DNA of 5,493 nt from Deltaproteobacteria bacterium (GTDB lineage: Bacteria; Desulfobacterota; DSM-4660; Desulfatiglandales; HGW-15). The DNA is taken from contig CP070840.1 of NCBI GenBank assembly GCA_020342025.1, forward strand, positions 811,436-816,928. The letters run 5' to 3'. Numbering within the stretch: the first letter of the stretch is position 1; every line of letters begins with the position of its first letter. A program made the translations under genes and the position numbers. Under the pieces are notes generated by a model that was given only the letters and a program-made list of their open reading frames with translations, made no database searches and was not told where the DNA came from. Shown here piece after piece: positions 1 through 5,493 of the stretch.

Positions 1-726
1 CCCCACCATGTCCGCAGAGAGGACATCTGCTGAGGCCACGAGGATGTTACTCCTTTTTATTCGCCCGTCCACATTCGGTCCCCGCTCGTTGGTGTATATC
101 CCATCCAATAGTGTGAACATGGGCGGCATGGGACGGTGGAGCCTTGAGACCATGTTGTGCAGGTCTATTCCCGGTATGCCGTTGTGGCATTTCTTTCTCG
201 ACCGGATGTCTATGGTCCCTTTCAGGTTCTTGATGCCCAGGCTGACCACGGTCTGGGAGTGGGTCTTCAACACAGGCAAGTCCACCACGAAATCGCTGTG
301 CAAGATATCGGTGTTAAAATTGAGTTCTATACCGTCACCAAGATCCACTTTCTCAAAGGGGCGTTCGAAGACATTTAGAAACTTCACCCCATAGCGTTTC
401 TTCAGGGCGTGGTAACCCAGGGTTTTAAAGGCATGGGCAGGGGTCTCCAGATCATTTGCCTTTTGAACCACGGGTCCCTCCCCGATGGTGATGTCATCGA
501 TTCCCCGCTCCTTGAGGAGCACAACCATGTCCTCAACGACCCGGGAGGTGGTAATCACACCCCACTTGGGAAAGGGAACGGCCTTGGTCCAGAGAACAAT
601 ATTCGGCTTGATGAAGACCCGGGCCTTTGGCGGCATGTGATCCAGCCCGTGGGAAAGCTCCACAGCCCTCTGAACCGATTTCAAGGGCTCTTCATAACGG
701 ACAACAGAGACAATCGATCTGCGCAT
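1..726 (-). CDS. DUF362 domain protein, C-terminus cut by window edge
   Basis: The reading frame is open from an ATG at 726 to the left edge, giving 242 residues with no stop, so the C-terminus lies outside the window. I recognise the DUF362 family (PF04015) from its motif order: a KPN motif at residues 40-42 after a hydrophobic strand, PVLKTHSQT at 151-159 followed by KNLKG at 166-170, and DGIYTNERGP at 208-217 followed by a strand and an SADVLSAD segment. There is no signal peptide or membrane segment, so it is probably cytoplasmic. The biochemical role of the family is poorly defined; some members carry a C-terminal 4Fe-4S ferredoxin domain, but that region would fall beyond the window. 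The start is supported by AAGGAG 3 nt upstream of the ATG. It is the third gene of the minus-strand operon, 13 bp after the kinase stop, which suggests co-expression with hydroxyacyl-CoA metabolism. Family assignment is firm; function is unknown. Confidence 0.85.
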   Translation of the reverse strand, partial: MRRSIVSVVRYEEPLKSVQRAVELSHGLDHMPPKARVFIKPNIVLWTKAVPFPKWGVITTSRVVEDMVVLLKERGIDDITIGEGPVVQKANDLETPAHAFKTLGYHALKKRYGVKFLNVFERPFEKVDLGDGIELNFNTDILHSDFVVDLPVLKTHSQTVVSLGIKNLKGTIDIRSRKKCHNGIPGIDLHNMVSRLHRPMPPMFTLLDGIYTNERGPNVDGRIKRSNILVASADVLSADMVG

Positions 727-729
727 ACT

Positions 730-735
730 CTCCTT
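730..735 (-). promoter_or_regulatory. Shine-Dalgarno of the DUF362 gene
   Basis: AAGGAG on the minus strand lies 3 nt before the ATG at 726, and a wider purine-rich stretch (GGTGAAGGAGAG) extends upstream. It fills the 13-bp gap after the kinase stop codon. It supports both the chosen start and independent ribosome loading inside the operon. The spacing is slightly short. Confidence 0.6.
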
Positions 736-739
736 CACC

Positions 740-1801
740 TCATCCCCCACTACCTGATGCAATCTGCCAAGCTATGTCTGAGAGAAACTGTACAAACTTT
801 CCGTAGGTTTTTGCCTTGTCAGAACTGGCAATGCCATCCAGTCCCCTTTTGTAAACACCCTGCGCAATGCCCGCCAGGCGGAACATACTGAAGGCGAGAA
901 AGAACTCCCAATTGGGAATTTCAGTCCGACCCGTACGTCGGCAATAGGCGGCTACATAATCGGACTCCGATGGGATCCCCAGGGCCCCGATTTCAAGGCC
1001 CCTATAGCCGACCCGAATGCCTCCCTTAGAAGGGATGTGATACACAATACAGTTATAGGCAAGATCTGCAAGGGGGTGCCCAAGCGTGGAGAGTTCCCAA
1101 TCCAGTACAGCCATCACCTTTGGTTCCGTAGGGTGTAGAATCAAGTTTTCGAGACGAAAATCGCCGTGGGCAATGGTTGTGCTGTCATCGTCAGGGATTT
1201 TTTCAGGAAGCCAATCCATCAACCTCTCCATGCTCTCAATATCATCGGTCTTGGACGCTTCATACTGCTTCGTCCACCGACTCACCTGTCTGCCCATGTA
1301 GTTACCTGGCTTTCCGTAACTGGCCAGGCCTACGGACCTCCAGTCCACCCTGTGAATCTTTGCGAGGGTATCGTTCATGGCATCAAAGATTTCGCTGCGC
1401 TCCCTGTTGTTTGAGAGTTCGGGTGCTGTGGGATCCCGGAAGATCCTCCCCTCCACGAGATTCATGACGTAGAACGGGGTCCCTATGACGGAGTCGTCCT
1501 CGCACAAGAGGTATGTCTCGGGAACAGGGACCTCCGTCTCCCTGAGTGCCTTGATGATGCGGTATTCCCTGTCCACCGCGTGGGCCGAGGGAAGCAGCTT
1601 TCCCGGAGGCTTTTTGCGCAGGACCCATTCTTTTTTGCCCGTGGAGACGAGAAATGTGGGGTTGGACTGGCCATACGCAAACTGGCGGACCTTTAGGGAT
1701 CCAGAGAAATCCTCCAGCTCTTTTCTGAGATAATCCGCAAGGGCCTCCTCATTGAAACGTTGGGAAGACCTGACCTGAGTAATTTCTTCTCTTGTCCTCA
1801 T
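740..1801 (-). CDS. APH-fold kinase, ACAD11 N-domain/LvaA-like (putative 4-hydroxyacyl-CoA kinase)
   Basis: This is a complete 353-residue protein of the aminoglycoside phosphotransferase (APH/choline kinase) fold. Visible motifs in order are the nucleotide-binding loop [10 protein letters not shown] (41-50), the basic segment [16 protein letters not shown] (59-74), DREY with the helix-C type Glu79 (77-80), the catalytic loop HGDFRLEN (212-219, catalytic Asp214 and metal-binding Asn219) and the metal-binding DWE (234-236) followed by [13 protein letters not shown]. The [13 protein letters not shown] and [16 protein letters not shown] signatures are those of the ACAD10/ACAD11 kinase domain and related bacterial proteins rather than antibiotic-resistance APHs. 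Characterised relatives phosphorylate the 4-hydroxyl of 4-hydroxyacyl-CoA. Its ATG overlaps the stop of the upstream dehydrogenase as ATGA. The nearest GGAG is 14 nt upstream, too far to be convincing, so translational coupling is likely. The kinase fold is near certain; the exact substrate is inferred. Confidence 0.88.
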   Translation of the reverse strand: MRTREEITQVRSSQRFNEEALADYLRKELEDFSGSLKVRQFAYGQSNPTFLVSTGKKEWVLRKKPPGKLLPSAHAVDREYRIIKALRETEVPVPETYLLCEDDSVIGTPFYVMNLVEGRIFRDPTAPELSNNRERSEIFDAMNDTLAKIHRVDWRSVGLASYGKPGNYMGRQVSRWTKQYEASKTDDIESMERLMDWLPEKIPDDDSTTIAHGDFRLENLILHPTEPKVMAVLDWELSTLGHPLADLAYNCIVYHIPSKGGIRVGYRGLEIGALGIPSESDYVAAYCRRTGRTEIPNWEFFLAFSMFRLAGIAQGVYKRGLDGIASSDKAKTYGKFVQFLSDIAWQIASGSGG

Positions 1802-3000
1802 GGGTGCTTCTTCAGCTCCAGACGGGCGACGGTCTCCAGATGGACCTCATCCGGTCCGTCGGCCAGACGAAGCGCGCGGATATGGGCCCAAGCCGCCGCC
1901 AGCCAAGTGTCTGAAGAAACGCCCATTCCCCCATGCACCTGGATAGCACGCTCAAGAACCCTCAACGCCATATTGGGTGCAACCACCTTGATCATGGCGA
2001 TCTCCGTGCGCGCCGCCTTGTTGCCCACCGTGTCCATCATGTGGGCGGCATACATGGTCAGCAGCCGCGCCTGATCAATTTCCATTCGTGATTTGGCCAT
2101 GCCTTGCCGCACAGATCCCATCTCAGCGAGCGTTTTGCCAAAGGCAACGCGTGATTTAGCCCGTTTGCAAAGGGCCCCCAGGGCACGCTCAGCAACACCA
2201 ATGATGCGCATGCAATGGTGGATCCGGCCCGGTCCCAGGCGCCCCTGTGCTATTTCAAAGCCCCTTCCCTCCCCCAGCAACATGTTGGAGGCGGGGACAC
2301 GGACATTCTTAAAGGTAATATGACCGTGCCCGTGAGGGGCATGATCATACCCGAACACCGTCAGGTTCCGCTCCAGCTTCACCCCGGGCGCATCGCTCGG
2401 TACCAGGATCATGGACTGCTGCTTGTGTTTCGGCGCGTCCGGGTCCGTCTTCCCCATGAAAATGAATATCTTGCAACGGGGATCTCCCGCCCCAGACGCC
2501 CACCACTTGTTTCCGTTTATCACATACTCCTCACCGTCTCGAACGATGCTCGCTTGGATGTTGGTGGCATCTGAAGAGGCCACCTCAGGCTCAGTCATAC
2601 AAAAGGCAGAGCGGATCTTGCCTTCGAGCAGGGGCGTGAGCCATTGCTCTTTTTGCTCTTCGGTGCCATAGCGAACCAGGACTTCCATATTCCCTGTGTC
2701 AGGCGCAGAGCAATTGAATACCTCCGGCGCCATGGGCGAACGACCCATGATCTCGCAAAGGGGGGTGTACTCCAGGTTGGTTAGCCCTGCCCCGTACTCG
2801 CTCTCTGGGAGAAAAAGATTCCACAGGCCTTCTGAACGGGCCTTCTTCTTGAGATCTTCCACAATCGGCACGGGCTGCCACCGGTCACCCTCTTCAATCT
2901 GGTTAGCGAATTTCGCCTCATTGGGATAAATGTGCTTGTCCATAAAGACTTTGAGCTGGTCCTGGTACGCCTTCGCCTTTTCTGAAAATTCAAAAACCAT
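1798..3000 (-). CDS. Acyl-CoA dehydrogenase, ACAD10/11 (LvaC-like) type
   Basis: This is a complete 400-residue flavoprotein of the acyl-CoA dehydrogenase superfamily, normal in length for the family. The N-terminal helical domain is followed by the beta-domain signature [16 protein letters not shown] (133-148) and [13 protein letters not shown] (161-173), then the C-terminal helical domain with [13 protein letters not shown] (253-265), RVAFGK (284-289) and [12 protein letters not shown] (354-365). At the position of the usual catalytic Glu (the YEGT motif of MCAD) it has ADGPDEVH (380-387), so the acid is Asp381. This is the form known from ACAD10/ACAD11. Such enzymes can act on 4-phosphoacyl-CoA, eliminating phosphate to yield 2-enoyl-CoA, although plain acyl-CoA dehydrogenation remains possible. 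It is first in its operon and overlaps the kinase by 4 bp. I chose the ATG at 3000 because AGGAGAGG lies at workable spacing; an in-frame GTG at 3006 would add two residues but sits almost on the Shine-Dalgarno sequence. Confidence 0.92.
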   Translation of the reverse strand: MVFEFSEKAKAYQDQLKVFMDKHIYPNEAKFANQIEEGDRWQPVPIVEDLKKKARSEGLWNLFLPESEYGAGLTNLEYTPLCEIMGRSPMAPEVFNCSAPDTGNMEVLVRYGTEEQKEQWLTPLLEGKIRSAFCMTEPEVASSDATNIQASIVRDGEEYVINGNKWWASGAGDPRCKIFIFMGKTDPDAPKHKQQSMILVPSDAPGVKLERNLTVFGYDHAPHGHGHITFKNVRVPASNMLLGEGRGFEIAQGRLGPGRIHHCMRIIGVAERALGALCKRAKSRVAFGKTLAEMGSVRQGMAKSRMEIDQARLLTMYAAHMMDTVGNKAARTEIAMIKVVAPNMALRVLERAIQVHGGMGVSSDTWLAAAWAHIRALRLADGPDEVHLETVARLELKKHP

Positions 3001-3006
3001 CTTCAC

Positions 3007-3016
3007 ACCTCTCCTT
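3007..3016 (-). promoter_or_regulatory. Shine-Dalgarno of the acyl-CoA dehydrogenase gene
   Basis: The minus strand reads AAGGAGAGGT here, followed by GTGAAG and then ATG at 3000. The GGAGAGG core is about 7-10 nt from the ATG, but 4 nt or less from the alternative GTG at 3006, which favours the ATG. Confidence 0.65.
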
Positions 3017-3092
3017 AGATGAAGTGACTAATAAAACCCAAATGCCCAAATTGTCATTGCGCTCGTATTATCAATCTTCGCTGAAAAAAGAA

Positions 3093-3121
3093 AGTTTAGA
3101 GTAGTGAAGCAGGCCAGTCAA
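3093..3121 (-). promoter_or_regulatory. Candidate sigma70 promoter for the dehydrogenase-kinase-DUF362 operon
   Basis: Reading the minus strand, TTGACT (3121-3116, 5 of 6 match to TTGACA) is separated by exactly 17 nt from TAAACT (3098-3093, 4 of 6 match to TATAAT). Transcription would begin near 3086, leaving a leader of about 85 nt before the ATG at 3000. A second AT-rich hexamer, GATAAT (3072-3067), lies just downstream but has no matching -35 box. The assignment rests on consensus matching only. Confidence 0.4.
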
Positions 3122-3145
3122 GCCACAAAAGTAAACCCTGATCTG

Positions 3146-3163
3146 ATACGAAAGGAAACGTAT
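3146..3163. repeat. 18-bp inverted repeat, candidate operator
   Basis: ATACG (3146-3150) and CGTAT (3159-3163) are perfect inverted half-sites separated by 8 bp. The element lies about 25 bp upstream of the candidate -35 box of the minus-strand operon and about 210 bp before the FadJ-like gene. Its size suits a dimeric regulator such as a TetR-family protein, which often controls fatty-acid genes, but no regulator is encoded in the window. Arms of five bases can occur by chance. Confidence 0.3.
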
Positions 3164-3217
3164 GGATTTTCATTGACTCAAATCTATGCTATGGAGTAAA
3201 GCTCAGTAGCGGTGGCG

Positions 3218-3228
3218 TCCTGTCAGGA
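3218..3228. repeat. Short perfect palindrome TCCTGTCAGGA
   Basis: Two 5-base arms (TCCTG and CAGGA) flank a single T. It lies mid-spacer, about 145 bp upstream of the FadJ-like gene. It is too short and has no U-tract to be a terminator. It could be a small protein-binding site or chance. Confidence 0.2.
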
Positions 3229-3259
3229 AGTCCCCTCCCCATCGGGTATGGTGAACCCA

Positions 3260-3279
3260 GTCAACAAAAAATGTCAACA
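3260..3279. repeat. Direct repeat of GTCAACA, 13-bp period
   Basis: GTCAACA occurs at 3260-3266 and again at 3273-3279, separated by AT-rich sequence. A small palindrome, GAAC-A-GTTC (3284-3292), follows directly. The cluster lies about 80-115 bp upstream of the FadJ-like start, a position where an activator or repressor could bind. It is weak evidence by itself. Confidence 0.22.
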
Positions 3280-3357
3280 GAACGAACAGTTCAATGGGAC
3301 TGTCACCCTTGCGCAAACCTATTGATATTGTCTGGCGAATCTAAAATAAAATAAACA

Positions 3358-3364
3358 GAGGGAG
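3358..3364 (+). promoter_or_regulatory. Shine-Dalgarno of the FadJ-like gene
   Basis: GAGGGAG ends 9 nt before the ATG at 3374, inside an A-rich stretch. It supports the first Met rather than the second ATG two codons later. Confidence 0.6.
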
Positions 3365-3373
3365 TAAAGCACC

Positions 3374-5493
3374 ATGAAGATGGACTACAAGACCATAAAG
3401 GTTGAACTAAGGGATGGCGTGGCCGTGCTCACCATTGACAACCCCCCAGTTAACCAGTTTTCTCCACAAATGGCCCAGGATTTTGCTGAGTCTATCCAAG
3501 AGGCCTTTGGAGACGATGAAGTCAAGGTCCTCGTCCTCACGGGCACAGGGAAAAACTTTATTGCGGGTGCGGATATCACCCGGCTCCAGACCGTAAAAAA
3601 TAGGGAGGAACTTCACCCAAACGTCCTCAAGATGGCCCAGTTCCTGAATCAGATGGAGACCGGGCCCAAACCTCTGGTGGCCGCAATCAATGGCAACTGC
3701 CTCGGCGGCGGCCTGGAGACGGCCATGGTTTGCCACTACCGCGTGGCTGCCAAGGGGGTCAACCTGGGACAGCCGGAGGTGCAAATCGGTCTTATCCCTG
3801 GGGCGGGTGGCACCCAGCGCCTGCCTCGCCTCATTGGCCTACCCAATGCCACAGAGATGATCACCACGGGAAAGCCCATAAAATCTGAAAAGGCCCATAT
3901 GAGGGGGCTCGTGGACGAGGTGGTACCACAGGAGGAACTATTAGAGACCGCCTTGAAGGCGGCCCGCCGCTTTATCTCTGGAGAACTAAATCACTGGATG
4001 CGTATGACCCGCAATCGGAATGATCGGCTCCCAAGCGCTGCAGAGAAAACGGCTTTTGTCAATTATTCCAAATTTATGGCTGCACAAAAGGCCAAGGGGT
4101 ACCTCGCCCCTTTCAAAGCGATCGATGCCCTGGAGAAAGGCCTCAGTTACGATATTGAGGCGGACATTGAAAAAGAAGTGGACCTTTTCTGTGATTGCGC
4201 AGTCTCAGAGGTGGCCAAGAACCTCATCAACATTTTCCTCAATACCCGGGCCGCAGGCAAGCTCCCCCGCATTAAAGACATGGAGCCTGCAAAGATCAAG
4301 AAGGTGGCTATGCTGGGGGGCGGGGTGATGGGTTCTGGCATCGTCAATCTGCTTCTCAACGGCGGCTTCGAGACGGTGCTCTGGGATATCAATGATGAGG
4401 CCATTGAAAAAGGGATAGCCGCCATGCGAAAGACATTTGACTATCCCATCAAGAAGAAAAAGATGACCCAGGCGGATCTGGACGGCATGATCCAAAAACT
4501 CCTGACCATCACCACTTCTCTGGAAGACTTGAAAGACGTGGATCTGATCATCGAAGCCGTTCTTGAAGACATGGACGTAAAACAGGATATCTGGAAGAAG
4601 CTGGAGGGCCTTTGTCGGCCTGATGTGGTCCTCGGAACAAACACATCGGCCCTGCCCATCACAGAGATGGCCAGTATTTTGGCCGACCCGGGCCGAATGA
4701 TTGGGATGCATTTTTTCAACCCGGCCCACCGCATGATGCTTCTAGAGATCATTTGTGCGGAGAAGACCTCTGATCAAACCCTTGCCACCACGGTCGCCTT
4801 TTCCCGGGCCATCAAAAAGATCCCCATCGTGGTCAATGATGCTCCCGGTTTCTATGTCTCAAGGCAGCTCGGGGGTCTGATGGGGGGAGCTGTCTACCTG
4901 ACAGCAGATGGGGTGGATGGTGCACTCCTTGAAGAGGCCATGATTGATTTCGGCATGCCCATGGGGCCTGCGACCCTGTCTGACCTCACGGGGATCGACA
5001 TTGGCTACCACGTGAACAAGAACTTCGAAAGACGTCTGGGGGACCGTTACAAGGTGCATCCCCTCACGGAACGCATATACCGGACCGGTTGCTATGGACG
5101 GAAGACAGGGGCTGGATATTTTGACTATAGTGGAGAAAAGCCCGTGCCCAACCAAAAAGTGGTAGAGGTCATTCAGAAATACCTCAAAGAGAACAAAGTG
5201 GCCCCCAAGAAAATCTCCAAGCAGGAAGTGGTAGATACCCTGCTGGCCCTTGGGATCAACGAGGCCGCTCTTATGATAGAGCAGGGCATTTGCGATCGTC
5301 CCCAAGATATGGATCTGGCCATGATTTATGGAACTGGCTTTCCGCCTTATCGGGGCGGAATCCTCAGGTATGCGGACAAATGGGGTCTTAAAAATGTCTT
5401 TGAAAAGCTGGTGGAACTGGAGAAGCACTATGGGCCCCGCTTCAAACCAGCGGATATGATCAAGGATATGGCCGATTCGGGGAAGACATTCTA
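3374..5493 (+). CDS. FadJ/FadB-type enoyl-CoA hydratase/3-hydroxyacyl-CoA dehydrogenase, 3' end cut
   Basis: The frame is open from ATG to the right edge, giving 706 full codons plus two bases (TA). It is a fusion beta-oxidation enzyme that hydrates 2-enoyl-CoA and oxidises the 3-hydroxyacyl-CoA with NAD+. The N-terminal crotonase domain (about 1-200) has the oxyanion-hole IAGADI (63-68), GNCLGGGLE with Glu115 (107-115) and PEVQIGLIPGAGG with Glu135 (134-146); these match the two catalytic Glu of E. coli FadB. After a helical linker, the Rossmann domain starts with LGGGVMGSG (314-322), and HFFNP carries catalytic His446 with its partner Glu458, the same spacing as FadB. C-terminal helical domains contain GRKTGAGYFDY (575-585) and GTGFPPYRGG (653-662). 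The end, SGKTF (702-706), is typical of the family close to its C-terminus, so few residues are probably missing. E. coli FadJ is 714 residues long. It is divergent from the left operon. FadJ versus FadB naming is uncertain, so no symbol is given. Confidence 0.95.
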   Translation, partial: MKMDYKTIKVELRDGVAVLTIDNPPVNQFSPQMAQDFAESIQEAFGDDEVKVLVLTGTGKNFIAGADITRLQTVKNREELHPNVLKMAQFLNQMETGPKPLVAAINGNCLGGGLETAMVCHYRVAAKGVNLGQPEVQIGLIPGAGGTQRLPRLIGLPNATEMITTGKPIKSEKAHMRGLVDEVVPQEELLETALKAARRFISGELNHWMRMTRNRNDRLPSAAEKTAFVNYSKFMAAQKAKGYLAPFKAIDALEKGLSYDIEADIEKEVDLFCDCAVSEVAKNLINIFLNTRAAGKLPRIKDMEPAKIKKVAMLGGGVMGSGIVNLLLNGGFETVLWDINDEAIEKGIAAMRKTFDYPIKKKKMTQADLDGMIQKLLTITTSLEDLKDVDLIIEAVLEDMDVKQDIWKKLEGLCRPDVVLGTNTSALPITEMASILADPGRMIGMHFFNPAHRMMLLEIICAEKTSDQTLATTVAFSRAIKKIPIVVNDAPGFYVSRQLGGLMGGAVYLTADGVDGALLEEAMIDFGMPMGPATLSDLTGIDIGYHVNKNFERRLGDRYKVHPLTERIYRTGCYGRKTGAGYFDYSGEKPVPNQKVVEVIQKYLKENKVAPKKISKQEVVDTLLALGINEAALMIEQGICDRPQDMDLAMIYGTGFPPYRGGILRYADKWGLKNVFEKLVELEKHYGPRFKPADMIKDMADSGKTF

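Larger units (their letters stand above)
3001..3373. other. Divergent intergenic spacer (control region)
   Basis: No reading frame with coding character occupies these 373 bases between two divergently transcribed genes. The spacer is more AT-rich than the flanking genes, especially at both ends. It contains the Shine-Dalgarno sequences of both genes, a candidate minus-strand promoter, an 18-bp inverted repeat, a short perfect palindrome and a direct repeat, each listed separately. I saw no convincing plus-strand promoter, terminator, riboswitch or tRNA. The arrangement suggests shared control of the kinase/dehydrogenase operon and the FadJ-like gene. Confidence 0.7.

Noticed and set aside
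8..891. Plus-strand open frames at 8-394, 157-378 and 409-891
   Set aside because: They lie antisense to the DUF362 gene and the 3' end of the kinase gene, both of which have clear family motifs. Their translations show no recognisable domain and no convincing Shine-Dalgarno sequence.
740..1801. Kinase gene as an aminoglycoside-resistance determinant
   Set aside because: The fold is shared, but the [13 protein letters not shown] and [16 protein letters not shown] signatures and the overlap with an ACAD gene point to the ACAD11/LvaA branch.
3173..3200. TTGACT at 3173-3178 as a plus-strand -35 box for the FadJ-like gene
   Set aside because: No acceptable -10 hexamer lies 16-18 nt downstream; the best candidate, AGTAAA, matches poorly.
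3284..3307. Possible sigma54 promoter (TGGGACTGTCACCCTTGC region)
   Set aside because: The GG and GC doublets are 12-13 nt apart rather than the required 10.
3322..3352. TTGATA with TAAAAT as a plus-strand promoter close to the FadJ-like gene
   Set aside because: Both possible TAAAAT boxes give bad spacing (14 or 19 nt). A start from the 19-nt option would fall on the Shine-Dalgarno sequence.
4205..5428. Long minus-strand open frames at 4205-4729 and 4859-5428
   Set aside because: They are antisense to the FadJ-like gene, whose conserved residues account for the sequence. The length comes from the codon use of the sense gene, and the translations resemble no known family.

Overview
The window looks like a fatty-acid or hydroxy-acid catabolic locus from a bacterium of moderate GC content. 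It has two divergent transcription units separated by a spacer of about 370 bp. The gene types (a DUF362 protein, a stand-alone APH-like kinase beside an ACAD10/11-type dehydrogenase, and a FadJ-like fusion enzyme) would fit a Desulfobacterota-type or other anaerobic fatty-acid oxidiser. That assignment is inference from gene content only; no taxonomic marker is present.

Left unit, minus strand, in order of transcription: an acyl-CoA dehydrogenase of the ACAD10/ACAD11 (LvaC-like) branch (3000 to 1798); an aminoglycoside-phosphotransferase-fold kinase of the ACAD11 N-domain/LvaA type (1801 to 740), whose start overlaps the dehydrogenase stop by 4 bp; and a DUF362 protein (726 to beyond the left edge), which starts 13 bp after the kinase stop behind a clear Shine-Dalgarno sequence. 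The three genes read as one tightly packed operon.

Spacer, 3001-3373: it holds a plausible sigma70-type promoter for the left operon, an 18-bp inverted repeat that could be an operator, some shorter repeats, and the Shine-Dalgarno sequences of both flanking genes. I see no RNA gene in it.

Right unit, plus strand: a FadJ/FadB-type fusion of enoyl-CoA hydratase and 3-hydroxyacyl-CoA dehydrogenase (3374 to the right edge). It is nearly complete and keeps the main catalytic residues of both halves.

How they may work together: in mammalian ACAD10/11 and in the Pseudomonas levulinate pathway (LvaA with LvaC), a 4-hydroxyacyl-CoA is phosphorylated by the APH-like kinase, and the ACAD-like enzyme then removes the phosphate to give a 2-enoyl-CoA. 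The FadJ-like enzyme next door would then hydrate and oxidise that enoyl-CoA. The window could therefore encode a compact route feeding 4-hydroxy acids into beta-oxidation. The DUF362 protein is an unexplained companion. No mobile element, CRISPR array, tRNA or rRNA was seen.
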